Shown here one piece after another: positions 21,465-31,391 of a stretch of DNA of 39,540 nt. Source of the stretch: Nereida sp965655635 (lineage in GTDB: Bacteria > Pseudomonadota > Alphaproteobacteria > Rhodobacterales > Rhodobacteraceae). Under the pieces are notes generated by a model that was not told where the DNA came from, made no database searches, and saw only the letters and a list, made by a program, of their open reading frames with translations. Each line of letters starts with the position of its first letter. The stretch's first letter is position 1. The DNA lies in the NCBI RefSeq assembly GCF_965655635.1, contig NZ_CBFHHE010000019.1, forward strand, positions 1 through 39,540, written 5' to 3'. The position numbers and the translations under genes were made by a program.

Positions 21465-23726
21465 CTAGCCACACTTTGAGTGACCGCAGTCCGAGCAGGT
21501 CATGCAGCCTTCGCGCATTTGCAGGCTGTATTGACCACAGCTTGGGCAGGCTTTTCCACGGCTTTCGTGCAAGTTCACGTCTTGTTGCTGCGGATCGCTT
21601 TTCAGGCCCATGCCTTCACCTTCGATCATGCCGATAGAGATCATGTGCTTTTCAATCACTTGACCGATCGCCGCCAAAATTGACGGAACATAACGGCCTT
21701 GAATCCATGCGCCACCGCGCGGATCAAAGACTGCTTTCAGCTCTTCAACAACAAACGACACATCTCCGCCACGACGGAAGACCGCTGAGATCATGCGTGT
21801 AAGTGCGACTGTCCATGCAAAGTGCTCCATGTTCTTGGAGTTGATAAACACTTCAAACGGACGGCGTTGTTGGCCAACCATTACATCATTGACGGTAATG
21901 TAGATCGCGTGCTCACTGTCGGGCCATTTCAACTTATAAGTTGTGCCTTCAAGCTCTTGTGGGCGGTCAAGCGGCTCTGACAGGTACACAACATCTGCAC
22001 CAGTATCCGCCTCAGGCGCGCTTTCGCTGCTTTCTGAAACAGACAGTACAGAACCCGTCACATCATTTGGACGGTAGGTTGTGCAACCCTTACAGCCCGT
22101 GTCCCACGCTTCCATGTAGACTTCTTTGAATGCCTCAAAGCTGATGTCTTCTGGGCAGTTGATGGTTTTGGAGATGGAGCTGTCGATCCACTTTTGAGCC
22201 GCAGATTGCATCCGAACGTGATCAAGCGGCGCAAGTGTTTGTGCGTTGACGAAATAGTCGGGCAGCTCGGCATCGCCGAACTTTTCGCGCCACATCTGTA
22301 CTGCGTAATCCACGACTTCTTCTTCGGTACGGCTGCCGTCTTTCTGCAAAACCTTACGTTTGTAAGCATATGCAAACACCGGCTCGATGCCTGATGACAC
22401 GTTACCCGCGTAAAGGCTGATGGTGCCTGTTGGCGCGATGGATGTCAGGAGCGCGTTACGAATACCGTGCTTGCGAACGGCATCTGTGACTTCTTTGTCC
22501 ATGGTCGCCATCGCACCGCTGGCCAAGTATTTGTCCGCATCAAAGAGTTGGAACGCGCCCTTCTCTTTGGCCAGGTCGACAGATGCCATATAGGACGCAT
22601 TTGCGATGGCTTTCATCCATGCGTCTGTTTGCTCAGCCGCCTCAACAGAGCCGTAGCGCAGACCAATCATCAAAAGCGCATCCGCAAGACCTGTCACACC
22701 AAGGCCGATGCGGCGTTTGGCTTGGGCCTCTTGCGCCTGTGCTTCAAGCGGGAAGCGTGATGCGTCCACGACATTATCCATCATACGCACAGCGGTCGCG
22801 ACCAGCTCTGTCATTTTGGCAACATCAAGATGCGCGCCCTCTTCAAAAGCGTTCTCAACCAATTTGGCCATGTTGATCGAGCCAAGCAGACAAGCTCCAT
22901 AGGGCGGCAACGGCTGCTCACCGCATGGGTTGGTGGCCGCGATGCTTTCACAGTAGTTGAGGTTATTCATCGCATTGATGCGGTCGATGAAGATAACACC
23001 GGGCTCTGCATAATCATACGTGGACTGCATGATCTGGTCCCACAACTCGCGGGCGTTAACCGTTTTATGCGTCACGCCATCGAACTTCAGATCCCAAGTT
23101 GAGCCCGCCTTTACTGCCTCCATGAAGGGGTCAGTCATCAAAACGGAAACGTTGAACATCCGCAAACGAGCCGCATCAGACTTTGCCGTGATGAAGTCTT
23201 CGATATCGGGGTGGTCACAGCGCATTGTCGCCATCATCGCACCACGGCGCGAACCTGCGGACATGATTGTGCGGCACATCGCATCCCAAACATCCATGAA
23301 CGAAAGAGGACCTGAGGCATCTGCAGCCACACCTTTCACACCAGCACCTTTGGGACGAATGGTGGAGAAGTCGTACCCGATGCCACCACCTTGCTGCATC
23401 GTCAGCGCAGCTTCTTTGAGCATCTCAAAAATGCCGCCCATGCTGTCAGGGATCGTGCCCATAACAAAACAGTTGAACAACGTAACAGACCGCTCGGTTC
23501 CGGCACCCGCAGTAATGCGGCCCGCTGGCAGGTATTTGAAATCCTCAAGCGCGCTATAGAACCGTCCCTCCCAATGGGCGGGGTCCTTTTCCACCGACGC
23601 AAGCGAGCGCGCAATCCGGCGCCACGTGTCCTCGACAGTGGTATCGATGGGTGTTCCATCAGCTTCCTTGAAACGGTATTTCATGTCCCAGATTTGCTCA
23701 GCAATGGGGGCAGTGAATCGGCTCAT
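21465..23726 (-). CDS. nrdJ: Vitamin B12-dependent (class II) ribonucleotide reductase
   Basis: NrdJ reduces ribonucleotides to deoxyribonucleotides using adenosylcobalamin, independent of oxygen. The protein is 753 residues from the ATG at 23726, which has AGGAAA 8 bases upstream and begins MSRFTAPIAEQIWDMKYRF as in the family. An in-frame ATG 94 codons earlier gives a non-family N-terminus. The finger-loop motif NPCGEQPLPPYGACLLGSIN carries the active-site cysteine. A C-terminal zinc-ribbon-like tail has CPSCGQYSLQMREGCMTCSD and ends in CG. No cobalamin riboswitch fits in the 109 bases before the divergent DUF1489 gene. Confidence 0.95.
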   Translation of the reverse strand: MSRFTAPIAEQIWDMKYRFKEADGTPIDTTVEDTWRRIARSLASVEKDPAHWEGRFYSALEDFKYLPAGRITAGAGTERSVTLFNCFVMGTIPDSMGGIFEMLKEAALTMQQGGGIGYDFSTIRPKGAGVKGVAADASGPLSFMDVWDAMCRTIMSAGSRRGAMMATMRCDHPDIEDFITAKSDAARLRMFNVSVLMTDPFMEAVKAGSTWDLKFDGVTHKTVNARELWDQIMQSTYDYAEPGVIFIDRINAMNNLNYCESIAATNPCGEQPLPPYGACLLGSINMAKLVENAFEEGAHLDVAKMTELVATAVRMMDNVVDASRFPLEAQAQEAQAKRRIGLGVTGLADALLMIGLRYGSVEAAEQTDAWMKAIANASYMASVDLAKEKGAFQLFDADKYLASGAMATMDKEVTDAVRKHGIRNALLTSIAPTGTISLYAGNVSSGIEPVFAYAYKRKVLQKDGSRTEEEVVDYAVQMWREKFGDAELPDYFVNAQTLAPLDHVRMQSAAQKWIDSSISKTINCPEDISFEAFKEVYMEAWDTGCKGCTTYRPNDVTGSVLSVSESSESAPEADTGADVVYLSEPLDRPQELEGTTYKLKWPDSEHAIYITVNDVMVGQQRRPFEVFINSKNMEHFAWTVALTRMISAVFRRGGDVSFVVEELKAVFDPRGGAWIQGRYVPSILAAIGQVIEKHMISIGMIEGEGMGLKSDPQQQDVNLHESRGKACPSCGQYSLQMREGCMTCSDCGHSKCG

Positions 23727-23835
23727 AGCGGGTTTCCTATTTCGATGTTCAGTGGCAGACCGACACAATAGCTTGATGGTGCACTGATTTCTACTACCAT
23801 TGATTGATAATTTTGAGGGTCGGCCTGTGGAAAAG

Positions 23836-24258
23836 ATGATTAATTTAATCAAACTATCAGTTGGAACTGAAAACGTTGAACAATTACTGGCTTGGCAGGC
23901 CCTGCCCCGCGCGCGCACCCGCGATAATAAACCGCAGCACATCACCCGTATGTGGCCAAAACGTAAGGAGGAAATTCTGAACGGCGGCTCAATCTTTTGG
24001 GTGATCAAAGGCGTTATTCAGTGCCGACAACGTATTTTGCGCCTTGATGAATACATCGCCGGTGACGGCATTCGCCGCTGCGCCATTGTTGTCGACCCTG
24101 AAATGCACCGGACCGAAACCGCCCTGAAGCGGCCCTTCCAAGGCTGGCGATACCTTAAACCAGAAGATAGTCCGGCTGACCTGTCGGATGCCCGCGCGAA
24201 TGAAGAGGCACTGCCCGCGGATCTAAGCGCTGCATTGGCCGACATTGGCGTGCGTTGA
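23836..24258 (+). CDS. DUF1489 family protein
   Basis: This 140-residue cytoplasmic protein belongs to DUF1489, a family nearly confined to alphaproteobacteria and without assigned function. It has the family start (MINLIKLSVGTENVEQLLAW), then TRMWPKRKEEILNGGSIFWV and VIQCRQRIL near the middle, and FQGWRYL near the end. The ATG at 23836 gives the family N-terminus; a TTG at 23800 would add an unlikely extension. It is divergent from nrdJ and convergent with hisG (19 bases apart). Confidence 0.85.
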   Translation: MINLIKLSVGTENVEQLLAWQALPRARTRDNKPQHITRMWPKRKEEILNGGSIFWVIKGVIQCRQRILRLDEYIAGDGIRRCAIVVDPEMHRTETALKRPFQGWRYLKPEDSPADLSDARANEEALPADLSAALADIGVR

Positions 24259-24277
24259 CCCGCAAGGAATGAACAAT

Positions 24278-24979
24278 TTAGCGCGCGTCCTGCAGCCCCA
24301 ACACGTCCACAAGCTGAGCAAGGTTCGCGCGGTCCACTTTGGTCATCGGCGCGCTTAAGGATCTAAAGAGCGTGGCCTGAGACCGGTGCACCGGCTCACC
24401 CGACAACACCCGCAAATGGTTGGCCCGAAGTGTTTCACCAGTTGAAGTAATGTCGGCAACAGCTTCTGCCGTCTCGTTCTTAACGGTCCCTTCTGTGGCG
24501 CCTTGGCTATCCACAAGTTGGTAGTCGGCAACACCGGTGTCGCGAAGGTGCTCGCGCACCAGCCGGTGGTATTTGGTCGCAATCCGCAAACGATGGCCGT
24601 GATCAGCCCGAAACTGCGCCGCAACAGCATCCAGATCATCAAGCGTTTCAACATCGACCCACACGTCTGGCACCGCAATAATCAGATCGGCGTGGCCAAA
24701 CCCAAGCAGAGCTAACTCGCTGACGTGGGTGTCCCAATTCGCCAGCTGTTCACGCACTAGATCACTGCCCGTGACCCCAAGGTTGATACGGCCAGCAGCC
24801 AGTTCACGGGGGATTTCGCCCGCAGACAACAGAACCAACTCAAGTCCCTCAACGCCCTCAACTTGGCCCGCGTACTCACGTTCAGCGCCAGAACGCGACA
24901 GCGTCACGCCCCGCTGTCCAAACCAATCAAACGTCTTTTCCATCAAGCGCCCTTTGGACGGCACACCCAACTTGATCAT
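24278..24979 (-). CDS. hisG: ATP phosphoribosyltransferase catalytic subunit, short form HisG
   Basis: HisG condenses ATP and PRPP to phosphoribosyl-ATP, the first step of histidine synthesis. The 233-residue protein is the short form that lacks the C-terminal regulatory domain and needs HisZ. It starts MIKLGVPSKGRLMEKTFDWF, has INLGVTGSDLVRE near residue 67, and a PRPP-binding region near LVDSQGATEGTVKNETAEAVADIT (about 157-180). It overlaps hisZ by four bases, consistent with equal production of the two subunits. Confidence 0.96.
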   Translation of the reverse strand: MIKLGVPSKGRLMEKTFDWFGQRGVTLSRSGAEREYAGQVEGVEGLELVLLSAGEIPRELAAGRINLGVTGSDLVREQLANWDTHVSELALLGFGHADLIIAVPDVWVDVETLDDLDAVAAQFRADHGHRLRIATKYHRLVREHLRDTGVADYQLVDSQGATEGTVKNETAEAVADITSTGETLRANHLRVLSGEPVHRSQATLFRSLSAPMTKVDRANLAQLVDVLGLQDAR

Positions 24980-26052
24980 TGCGCTACCTCCAACAAAAGC
25001 CCCGGACGGATGACACCGCCAACTGCAGGAATAGTTCGTCCGTTGCCCAACCGCTCCGTTAGCGCATCATATCGACCACCTGTTGCGATGGGAGGCAAAT
25101 CCGGACGTGACGTTGAGCGGAACCCGAAGACAAAACCATCATAGTATTCCATCGATGTGCGCCCGAAACTTGCCTCAAACGGTAAGTCATCGACACCAAC
25201 ACCTGCGTCGGACAACGCATCAAGGCGGGCATCAAATTGCTGAACAGCCGGCGCTAGAAGCGGAAAATCAACGGCAAAATCCCGCAGCGCGGAAAGCGCA
25301 TTAGGGCATGTCTCGCGCAAATTAAGCAACGCGTTGAGCAACTCAACCTCACCGGCACCAATGGGCAACGTGGCCACATCTTGGCGCAGCACATCCAGTC
25401 GTGCCTCGATCTGTGCAGCCGAACGCTTGCCGATTAATGGCCCTGCATTTTTGAACGGCTGGTCAGAACCCAGTAATTTCGCGCGCGCATCACTAACGGG
25501 AAGCGCACCGCTATAGCGTTCAAGAAGTTGTCTGAAACGGCGTGGCCGCCAGACGTGACGCATCAACGCCGCTTTGCGCCGCGCGCTTGTCTTAAGTGAC
25601 TGCACCGCTGCGGTAACAAGACCAATGTCGCCAGTTACTGCCGCCAACCCGTGAGGGGCAAGCACGCGGGTGAATAGGCCAAAAACTTCTGCATCGGCTG
25701 CGGCGGCATCGCGGTCAAAAGCCTCAAAGCCCACCTGCATATACTCACAGGCACGTTCCGCATCCATGTCTTGGCGGCGGAAAACTTCACCCATGTAGGC
25801 ATAGCGCGCAGGCTCTGCCCCGCCGTCCATATGCATCTGGACAACAGGCACAGTGAAATCAGGGCGCAGCATTTGCTCACCGCGCAGCGGGTCCGATGTG
25901 GTGTAGGCACGTGCGCGAATATCTTCGCCGTAAAGCTCCAACAACAAATCCGCAGGTTGCAAGATATCGGCTTCGACAAGCTGTGCGCCCGCCCCTTCAA
26001 ATTGGACTAAAAGCCCCTGAGCCAGCGCGCGTGAAGCTGCTTTTTCAACCAT
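24976..26052 (-). CDS. hisZ: ATP phosphoribosyltransferase regulatory subunit HisZ
   Basis: HisZ is a histidyl-tRNA synthetase paralogue that binds short HisG and confers activity and histidine feedback control. The 358-residue protein keeps the class II core, with LRPDFTVPVVQMHMDGG near residue 63 and YMGEVFRRQDMDAERACEYM near 85-104, but lacks the anticodon-binding domain of HisS. It sits between hisS and hisG, overlapping hisS by one base and hisG by four. Confidence 0.94.
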   Translation of the reverse strand: MVEKAASRALAQGLLVQFEGAGAQLVEADILQPADLLLELYGEDIRARAYTTSDPLRGEQMLRPDFTVPVVQMHMDGGAEPARYAYMGEVFRRQDMDAERACEYMQVGFEAFDRDAAAADAEVFGLFTRVLAPHGLAAVTGDIGLVTAAVQSLKTSARRKAALMRHVWRPRRFRQLLERYSGALPVSDARAKLLGSDQPFKNAGPLIGKRSAAQIEARLDVLRQDVATLPIGAGEVELLNALLNLRETCPNALSALRDFAVDFPLLAPAVQQFDARLDALSDAGVGVDDLPFEASFGRTSMEYYDGFVFGFRSTSRPDLPPIATGGRYDALTERLGNGRTIPAVGGVIRPGLLLEVAQ

Positions 26053-27536
26053 TATGAATAGCTTTCGATGATCTCGCGCACTTTGGCGACCAACTGATCG
26101 CGCGGCACTTCGAATTGTTGCGGACGGTCACGCCATTCATCCAGCGTCGCGTTTTCAGCAAGCTTCGCTCCAAGGATCAAGTCCTTGATTTGAACGATGC
26201 CGTTGTCTGCTTCGTCGCTGCCTTGGATCACCGCACATGGGCTGGCGCGTTTATCTGCGTATTTCAGCTGGTTGCCAAAGTTCTTGGGGTTCCCCATGAA
26301 CATCTCGGCGCGAATGCCAGCATTGCGCAGTTCGGTCACCATAGATTGATAATCCGCAAGACGGTCGCGGTCCATCACAGTAACAACAACCGGACCTGCG
26401 TGCGTTGCTGTCATTCGGCCCTTTTCCCGCAGCGCCGCCAACAAACGATCAACGCCAATTGAAACACCCACAGCCGGCACTTCTTGGCCCGTAAAGCGCT
26501 TGACCAAATCGTCGTACCGACCACCACCTGCCACAGAGCCGAATTGGCGGGGACGGCCTTTTTCGTCCAGAATTTCAAATGTCAGCTCAGCTTCAAAAAC
26601 GGGGCCGGTGTAATAGCCCAGACCGCGCACAACAGCTGGGTCCAGTTCAATGCGGTCAGCACCGTACCCGCCCGCTTCAAGCAGATCAGCAATCGTCTCA
26701 AGCTCGTCCACGCCTTCTAACCCCACCGCAGAGCCCGCAACCAACTCGCGCAGCCGCGCAGTTGTCTCCCGGCCCGTGGCACGTTTGGCATCCATGAAAC
26801 CCATCACCACATCAGCTGCCGCGTCATCAAGCCCGGCACCTTTGGTAAAATCACCTGACGCATCTTCGCGCCCTGCCCCAAGCAAAGCGCGCACGCCTTC
26901 TACGCCAAGGCGGTCCAGTTTATCGATGGCGCGCAGAACAATGCCGCGTTCAGAAATTTTGTCGTCACCAGAAAGACCAGCAACCTCCATGACGCCATTC
27001 AAAACTTTGCGGTTGTTCACGCGCACAATGTAGTCGCCGCGCGGGATACCCACGGCCTCAAGCGTATCTGACAACAGCGCGCAAATCTCTGCGTCAGCGG
27101 CCATTGACGCCGTTCCAACTGTGTCCGCATCACATTGATAAAACTGACGGTAGCGGCCCGGGCCCGGCTTTTCATTGCGCCACACAGGTCCCATCGCATA
27201 GCGGCGATAAGGCGTCGGCAAATCGTTGCGGTGTTGGGCGTAAACCCGCGCAAGTGGTGCAGTCAGATCATAGCGCAGCGCCAGCCAATTTGCGTCCTCA
27301 TCTTCTTGCCAAGCAAACACACCTTCGTTCGGGCGGTCCACGTCTGGCAAAAACTTTCCAAGGGCTTCCACAGTTTCCACCGCAGAGCTTTCTAACGCAT
27401 CAAAGCCATAGCGATGATACACCCCAGCGATTTGCTCCAACATATGTGCGCGGTCTGTGACCTCTGCACCGAAGTAATCGCGGAAACCTTTGGGCGGGAG
27501 CGCCTTTGGTTTGGGTTGTTTTTTCACTTTGGCCAT
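26052..27536 (-). CDS. hisS: Histidyl-tRNA synthetase
   Basis: HisS charges tRNA-His. The protein is 494 residues from the ATG at 27536, which has GGAGG nine bases upstream; a start nine codons earlier adds a sequence unlike the family. It has class II motif 2 (PGPGRYRQFYQCDADTVG), the histidine motif (GLGYYTGPVFEAEL) and motif 3 (AVGVSIGVDRLLAAL), followed by the HGTP anticodon-binding domain. It is the first gene of hisS-hisZ-hisG, an arrangement common in Rhodobacterales. Confidence 0.96.
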   Translation of the reverse strand: MAKVKKQPKPKALPPKGFRDYFGAEVTDRAHMLEQIAGVYHRYGFDALESSAVETVEALGKFLPDVDRPNEGVFAWQEDEDANWLALRYDLTAPLARVYAQHRNDLPTPYRRYAMGPVWRNEKPGPGRYRQFYQCDADTVGTASMAADAEICALLSDTLEAVGIPRGDYIVRVNNRKVLNGVMEVAGLSGDDKISERGIVLRAIDKLDRLGVEGVRALLGAGREDASGDFTKGAGLDDAAADVVMGFMDAKRATGRETTARLRELVAGSAVGLEGVDELETIADLLEAGGYGADRIELDPAVVRGLGYYTGPVFEAELTFEILDEKGRPRQFGSVAGGGRYDDLVKRFTGQEVPAVGVSIGVDRLLAALREKGRMTATHAGPVVVTVMDRDRLADYQSMVTELRNAGIRAEMFMGNPKNFGNQLKYADKRASPCAVIQGSDEADNGIVQIKDLILGAKLAENATLDEWRDRPQQFEVPRDQLVAKVREIIESYS

Positions 27537-27643
27537 GACAGCGGGCCTCCAAAAGAAATGCACGGCTCACTTACCCCGATGCATTGCCGTGGGCAACCAT
27601 GCGCGCAGTAGCAATTCCCGAATGAGTGGCGTATGTCACCCCT

Positions 27644-27853
27644 ATGACCCAACCAACCCTGACCCAGCTTGAAGAAAAGATCGCGCATTTGACGAAAACC
27701 GTTGATGAGCTTTCGGATATTGTAGCCAAGCAGTCACGCGACATTGATGTGTTGCAGCGGCGCGCGCAAATGCTGATGGAACGCGAAGCGGCCCGTGAGT
27801 TTGACCAAGGCGGCTCAGTCCCCCTTGCGGATCAACGCCCACCCCACTGGTAA
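27644..27853 (+). CDS. slyX: SlyX family protein
   Basis: SlyX proteins are small coiled-coil proteins of unknown function. This one is 69 residues, with a heptad-rich core (LEEKIAHLTKTVDELSDIVA) and the family's usual C-terminal PLADQRPPHW. The ATG at 27644 gives the normal length; a GTG six codons earlier is possible. It is divergent from hisS and convergent with dnaE. Confidence 0.85.
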   Translation: MTQPTLTQLEEKIAHLTKTVDELSDIVAKQSRDIDVLQRRAQMLMEREAAREFDQGGSVPLADQRPPHW

Positions 27854-27884
27854 ATGTGTGATGTTAGGTTGTTGGCCCTGATGC

Positions 27885-30800
27885 CTAGAAATCTTCAACC
27901 GTCAAAACACCCGGTAGCGACTTAATCGCCCCTTTGATTTGGGGTGACACAGGGAAATCACGGTTAAGATCAATCTCAACCTCGCCGGGTAAGCCCTCTG
28001 CCATCAAGCAAAACACAATCGGTCCTTTGCCAGCAACCGCTTTCGGCGCGTCCCTAAGCACTGTTGCAACAGTCGGAATGGCAGACTGGTCCTCAACAAA
28101 TACCTTAAGGCCTGCCCCCCCAACATCTGCCACCACGCTATCAATGGGCGCGACCGAGCGTGCCAAAAGCTTGAGCTGTTCGCTCTCCATTGTGGCCTCA
28201 ACGGTGACAACAACTTTGGCACCGGTCGAAAGCTGATCACGACATTTATCAAGCGTGTCGCTGAACATCGTGGTCTCATACGCACCCGTTGGGTCAGACA
28301 GCTGCACAAAAGCAAAGCGGTTGCCCTTGGCTGACTTGCGCTCCTGAACGCCACTGATGCGGCCTGCAAGTTTCGCGATACACGCACCGGATGACGCTTT
28401 TTCTGTAACCTCATCAAGGGTCAGAACGCCTTTGCGTTTAAGAGCAGCGGCGTAGTCTTCAAGCGGGTGACCTGACAAATAAAAGCCAATCGCCTTAGCT
28501 TCTTCGTCCAACTTTTCGGCTGGCAACCAATCTGACACGGGACTAAGGCGCGGTTCTGGCAAATCGTCTCCGGCCTCGCCAAACAAGCTGACCTGATTTG
28601 ATGCGCGCTGTTCATGAATGGCGGCAGAGTAGCCCACAAGCGCATCAAGACTGTCGAACATTTTGCGGCGGTTGGCATCCAATTGATCAAACGCACCAGC
28701 GCGAGCCAACATCTCCATCGGGCGCTTACCGATCCGCTTCAAATCAACGCGGCGGGCAAAATCAAAGACCGTCACAAACGGCTTATCAACCCCGTCTACT
28801 TTGCGACCCTGTTCAATCAGGCGCATCGCCTCAACACCCACGTTTTTCAGCCCGCCAAGCGCATAGACCAACGCCTGATCCTGCACATCGAACGTCGCCA
28901 AAGAGCGGTTGATGCAAGGCGGGATATAATTCAGCTTAAGGCCCTTTTTGACCTCTTCGAAATACACCGCCAGCTTATCCGTCAAATGGATATCGCAGTT
29001 CATAACACCGGCCATAAACTCAACCGGGTGGTTCGCCTTTAGCCATGCGGTTTGATAACTCACCACCGCGTAGGCCGCCGCGTGGGATTTGTTGAAACCG
29101 TAGTTGGCAAATTTATCCAGAAGGTTCCAAACCTCGGTGGCCTTCTTTTCGTCGACACCGTTTTTCTTTGAACCCTCAAGAAATTTCGGCCGCTCCGCGT
29201 CCATCGCTTCTTGAATTTTCTTACCCATCGCACGGCGCAGCAAATCCGCACCCCCAAGCGAATAGTTCGCCATCTCTTGGGCGATCTGCATAACCTGCTC
29301 TTGGTAAACGATAATGCCTTGGGTCTCATCGAGAATGTGGTCAATCGTGGGGTGCAGCTTTTCACGCTCTGCACGACCGTTTTTCACATCACAATACTGC
29401 GGGATATTTTCCATCGGGCCGGGACGGTACAGCGCCACAAGCGCAACGATATCCTCAATACAGGTGGGCTTCATACGCTTAAGCGCATCCATCATGCCCG
29501 AGCTTTCCACCTGAAACACTGCAACGGTTTTGGCGGCGGCATACAGGTCATAGCTTGCCGGATCATCAAGCGGGATCGCGTTGATATCGTTCAGCGTGCC
29601 CTCAGCGGGTTCATAAAGCTGTGTGCCATCTGCCGCGATGTGCAAGTCACGTCCTGACTTCAAAATCAAGTCTACGGCGTTTTGCACAACCGTCAGGGTT
29701 TTCAGCCCCAAAAAGTCAAACTTGACCAAGCCCGCCTGCTCTACCCATTTCATATTGAACTGAGTGGCCGGCATGTCCGACCGCGGGTCTTGATAGAGCG
29801 GGACAAGCGCATCAAGAGGCCGGTCACCAATCACCACACCCGCCGCGTGGGTGGATGCGTTACGCAACAAACCTTCGACCTGTTGGCCATAGGTCAAAAG
29901 ACGGTCAACGACCTCTTCGTTCTTGGCCTCTTCACGCAGACGCGGCTCATCAGCCAGTGCTTTTTCGATGCTGACGGGCTTTACACCTTCAACGGGGATC
30001 ATTTTGGACAGCCGATCCACCTGCCCGTATGGCATCTGCAAAACACGACCAATATCGCGTACCGCGGCCTTAGACAAAAGCGCACCAAACGTGATGATTT
30101 GACCTACTTTATCGCGGCCATATTTCTCTTGGACGTAGCGGATGACTTCCTCGCGGCGGTCCATGCAAAAGTCGATATCAAAGTCAGGCATGCTGACGCG
30201 TTCGGGGTTCAAGAACCGCTCAAACAGCAAGCTGTAGCGCAGCGGATCAAGGTCCGTGATGGTTAGCGCATAGGCCACCAGACTGCCCGCACCAGAACCA
30301 CGCCCCGGCCCCACGGGAATATTGTGATCTTTCGCCCATTTAATGAAATCCGCAACGATCAAGAAATAGCCGGGGAACCCCATGCCCTCAATGATACCCA
30401 GCTCAAAATCGAGACGTTCTTGATAGGCCTCAACGGTGTCTGCATGCTCAATCACTTTTAGACGCTGCTGCAAACCTTCGTTGGATTGACGGCGCAATTC
30501 TTCAATCTCGTCATCCGCAAACTTCGGCAAAATCGGATCTCGCTTGTAAGCACGAAACGCACAGCGGCGCGCGATCTCAACCGTGTTCTCAAGTGCTTCT
30601 GGCAGATCGGCAAACAGGGTTGCCATCTCGGCTTGGGACTTGAAATAATGCTCAGGTGTCAAACGGCGCCGCGGCTCTTGCTGATCCACATAGGCACCAT
30701 CAGCGATACACAAAAGCGCGTCATGGGCTTCATACATTGACGCCTTAGGGAAGTAGCAATCGTTCGTAGCCACCAGCGGAATATCCATCTCGTAGGCCAT

Positions 30801-31391
30801 TTCGATTAGGCCGCGTTCCGTCTGTCGCTCGGCCTCAGGCAAACCACCATCTTCTGGATGGCGCTGCAATTCCACATAAAGACGATCGGCGAAAATGGCG
30901 TTTAACCGTTCTATCAATGCCTGCGCTTTGGGCTGCTGACCTGTGCGTAACAAACGCCCAACCGGCCCATCAGGCCCGCCTGTGAGACAAATCACATCAG
31001 CGCTGTTTTGTTCCAACTCATCCAGAGTGACGTGTGGGACCTGATCCGAATGGGCAATATAAAGGCACGTATTGAGGCGCATCAGATTTTCATAGCCGCG
31101 CTCGGTTTGCGCCAATAATACCAGCGGCGCAGGGGGGCGGGGCCGCTCGCCCAAGGGAGCGGGATCAAATTCCAGATCAACCTGACAGCCGATGATGGGC
31201 TGCACCCCTGCCTTGATCGCACCTTCTGACAACTCCAGCGCATTAAACATGTTGTTGGTGTCAGTCACCGCCACTGCAGGCATCCCAAGGTCTGCGCACA
31301 TCTGAGGCAGTTTCTTGGTCGCCAAAGCCCCCTCCAAAAGAGAGTACTCGGTGTGGGTGCGAAGGTGGATGAATCGGGGCTGTGTACTCAT
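27885..31391 (-). CDS. dnaE: DNA polymerase III alpha subunit DnaE
   Basis: DnaE is the replicative polymerase catalytic subunit. The protein is 1168 residues, the normal length, from the ATG at 31391 (MSTQPRFIHLRTHTEYSLLE); 14 further in-frame codons upstream do not look like the family. The PHP domain is N-terminal. The palm motif PDFDIDFCMDRREEVIRYV (about residues 398-416) supplies two catalytic aspartates and KFDFLGLKTL a third. The GPGRGSGAGSLVAYAL segment, the HhH region and an OB-fold C-terminus are recognisable. It stands alone and is convergent with slyX. Confidence 0.97.
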   Translation of the reverse strand: MSTQPRFIHLRTHTEYSLLEGALATKKLPQMCADLGMPAVAVTDTNNMFNALELSEGAIKAGVQPIIGCQVDLEFDPAPLGERPRPPAPLVLLAQTERGYENLMRLNTCLYIAHSDQVPHVTLDELEQNSADVICLTGGPDGPVGRLLRTGQQPKAQALIERLNAIFADRLYVELQRHPEDGGLPEAERQTERGLIEMAYEMDIPLVATNDCYFPKASMYEAHDALLCIADGAYVDQQEPRRRLTPEHYFKSQAEMATLFADLPEALENTVEIARRCAFRAYKRDPILPKFADDEIEELRRQSNEGLQQRLKVIEHADTVEAYQERLDFELGIIEGMGFPGYFLIVADFIKWAKDHNIPVGPGRGSGAGSLVAYALTITDLDPLRYSLLFERFLNPERVSMPDFDIDFCMDRREEVIRYVQEKYGRDKVGQIITFGALLSKAAVRDIGRVLQMPYGQVDRLSKMIPVEGVKPVSIEKALADEPRLREEAKNEEVVDRLLTYGQQVEGLLRNASTHAAGVVIGDRPLDALVPLYQDPRSDMPATQFNMKWVEQAGLVKFDFLGLKTLTVVQNAVDLILKSGRDLHIAADGTQLYEPAEGTLNDINAIPLDDPASYDLYAAAKTVAVFQVESSGMMDALKRMKPTCIEDIVALVALYRPGPMENIPQYCDVKNGRAEREKLHPTIDHILDETQGIIVYQEQVMQIAQEMANYSLGGADLLRRAMGKKIQEAMDAERPKFLEGSKKNGVDEKKATEVWNLLDKFANYGFNKSHAAAYAVVSYQTAWLKANHPVEFMAGVMNCDIHLTDKLAVYFEEVKKGLKLNYIPPCINRSLATFDVQDQALVYALGGLKNVGVEAMRLIEQGRKVDGVDKPFVTVFDFARRVDLKRIGKRPMEMLARAGAFDQLDANRRKMFDSLDALVGYSAAIHEQRASNQVSLFGEAGDDLPEPRLSPVSDWLPAEKLDEEAKAIGFYLSGHPLEDYAAALKRKGVLTLDEVTEKASSGACIAKLAGRISGVQERKSAKGNRFAFVQLSDPTGAYETTMFSDTLDKCRDQLSTGAKVVVTVEATMESEQLKLLARSVAPIDSVVADVGGAGLKVFVEDQSAIPTVATVLRDAPKAVAGKGPIVFCLMAEGLPGEVEIDLNRDFPVSPQIKGAIKSLPGVLTVEDF

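Noticed and set aside
23727..23835. Cobalamin riboswitch upstream of nrdJ
   Set aside because: The gap to the divergent gene is only 109 bases and no B12-box-like sequence is seen.
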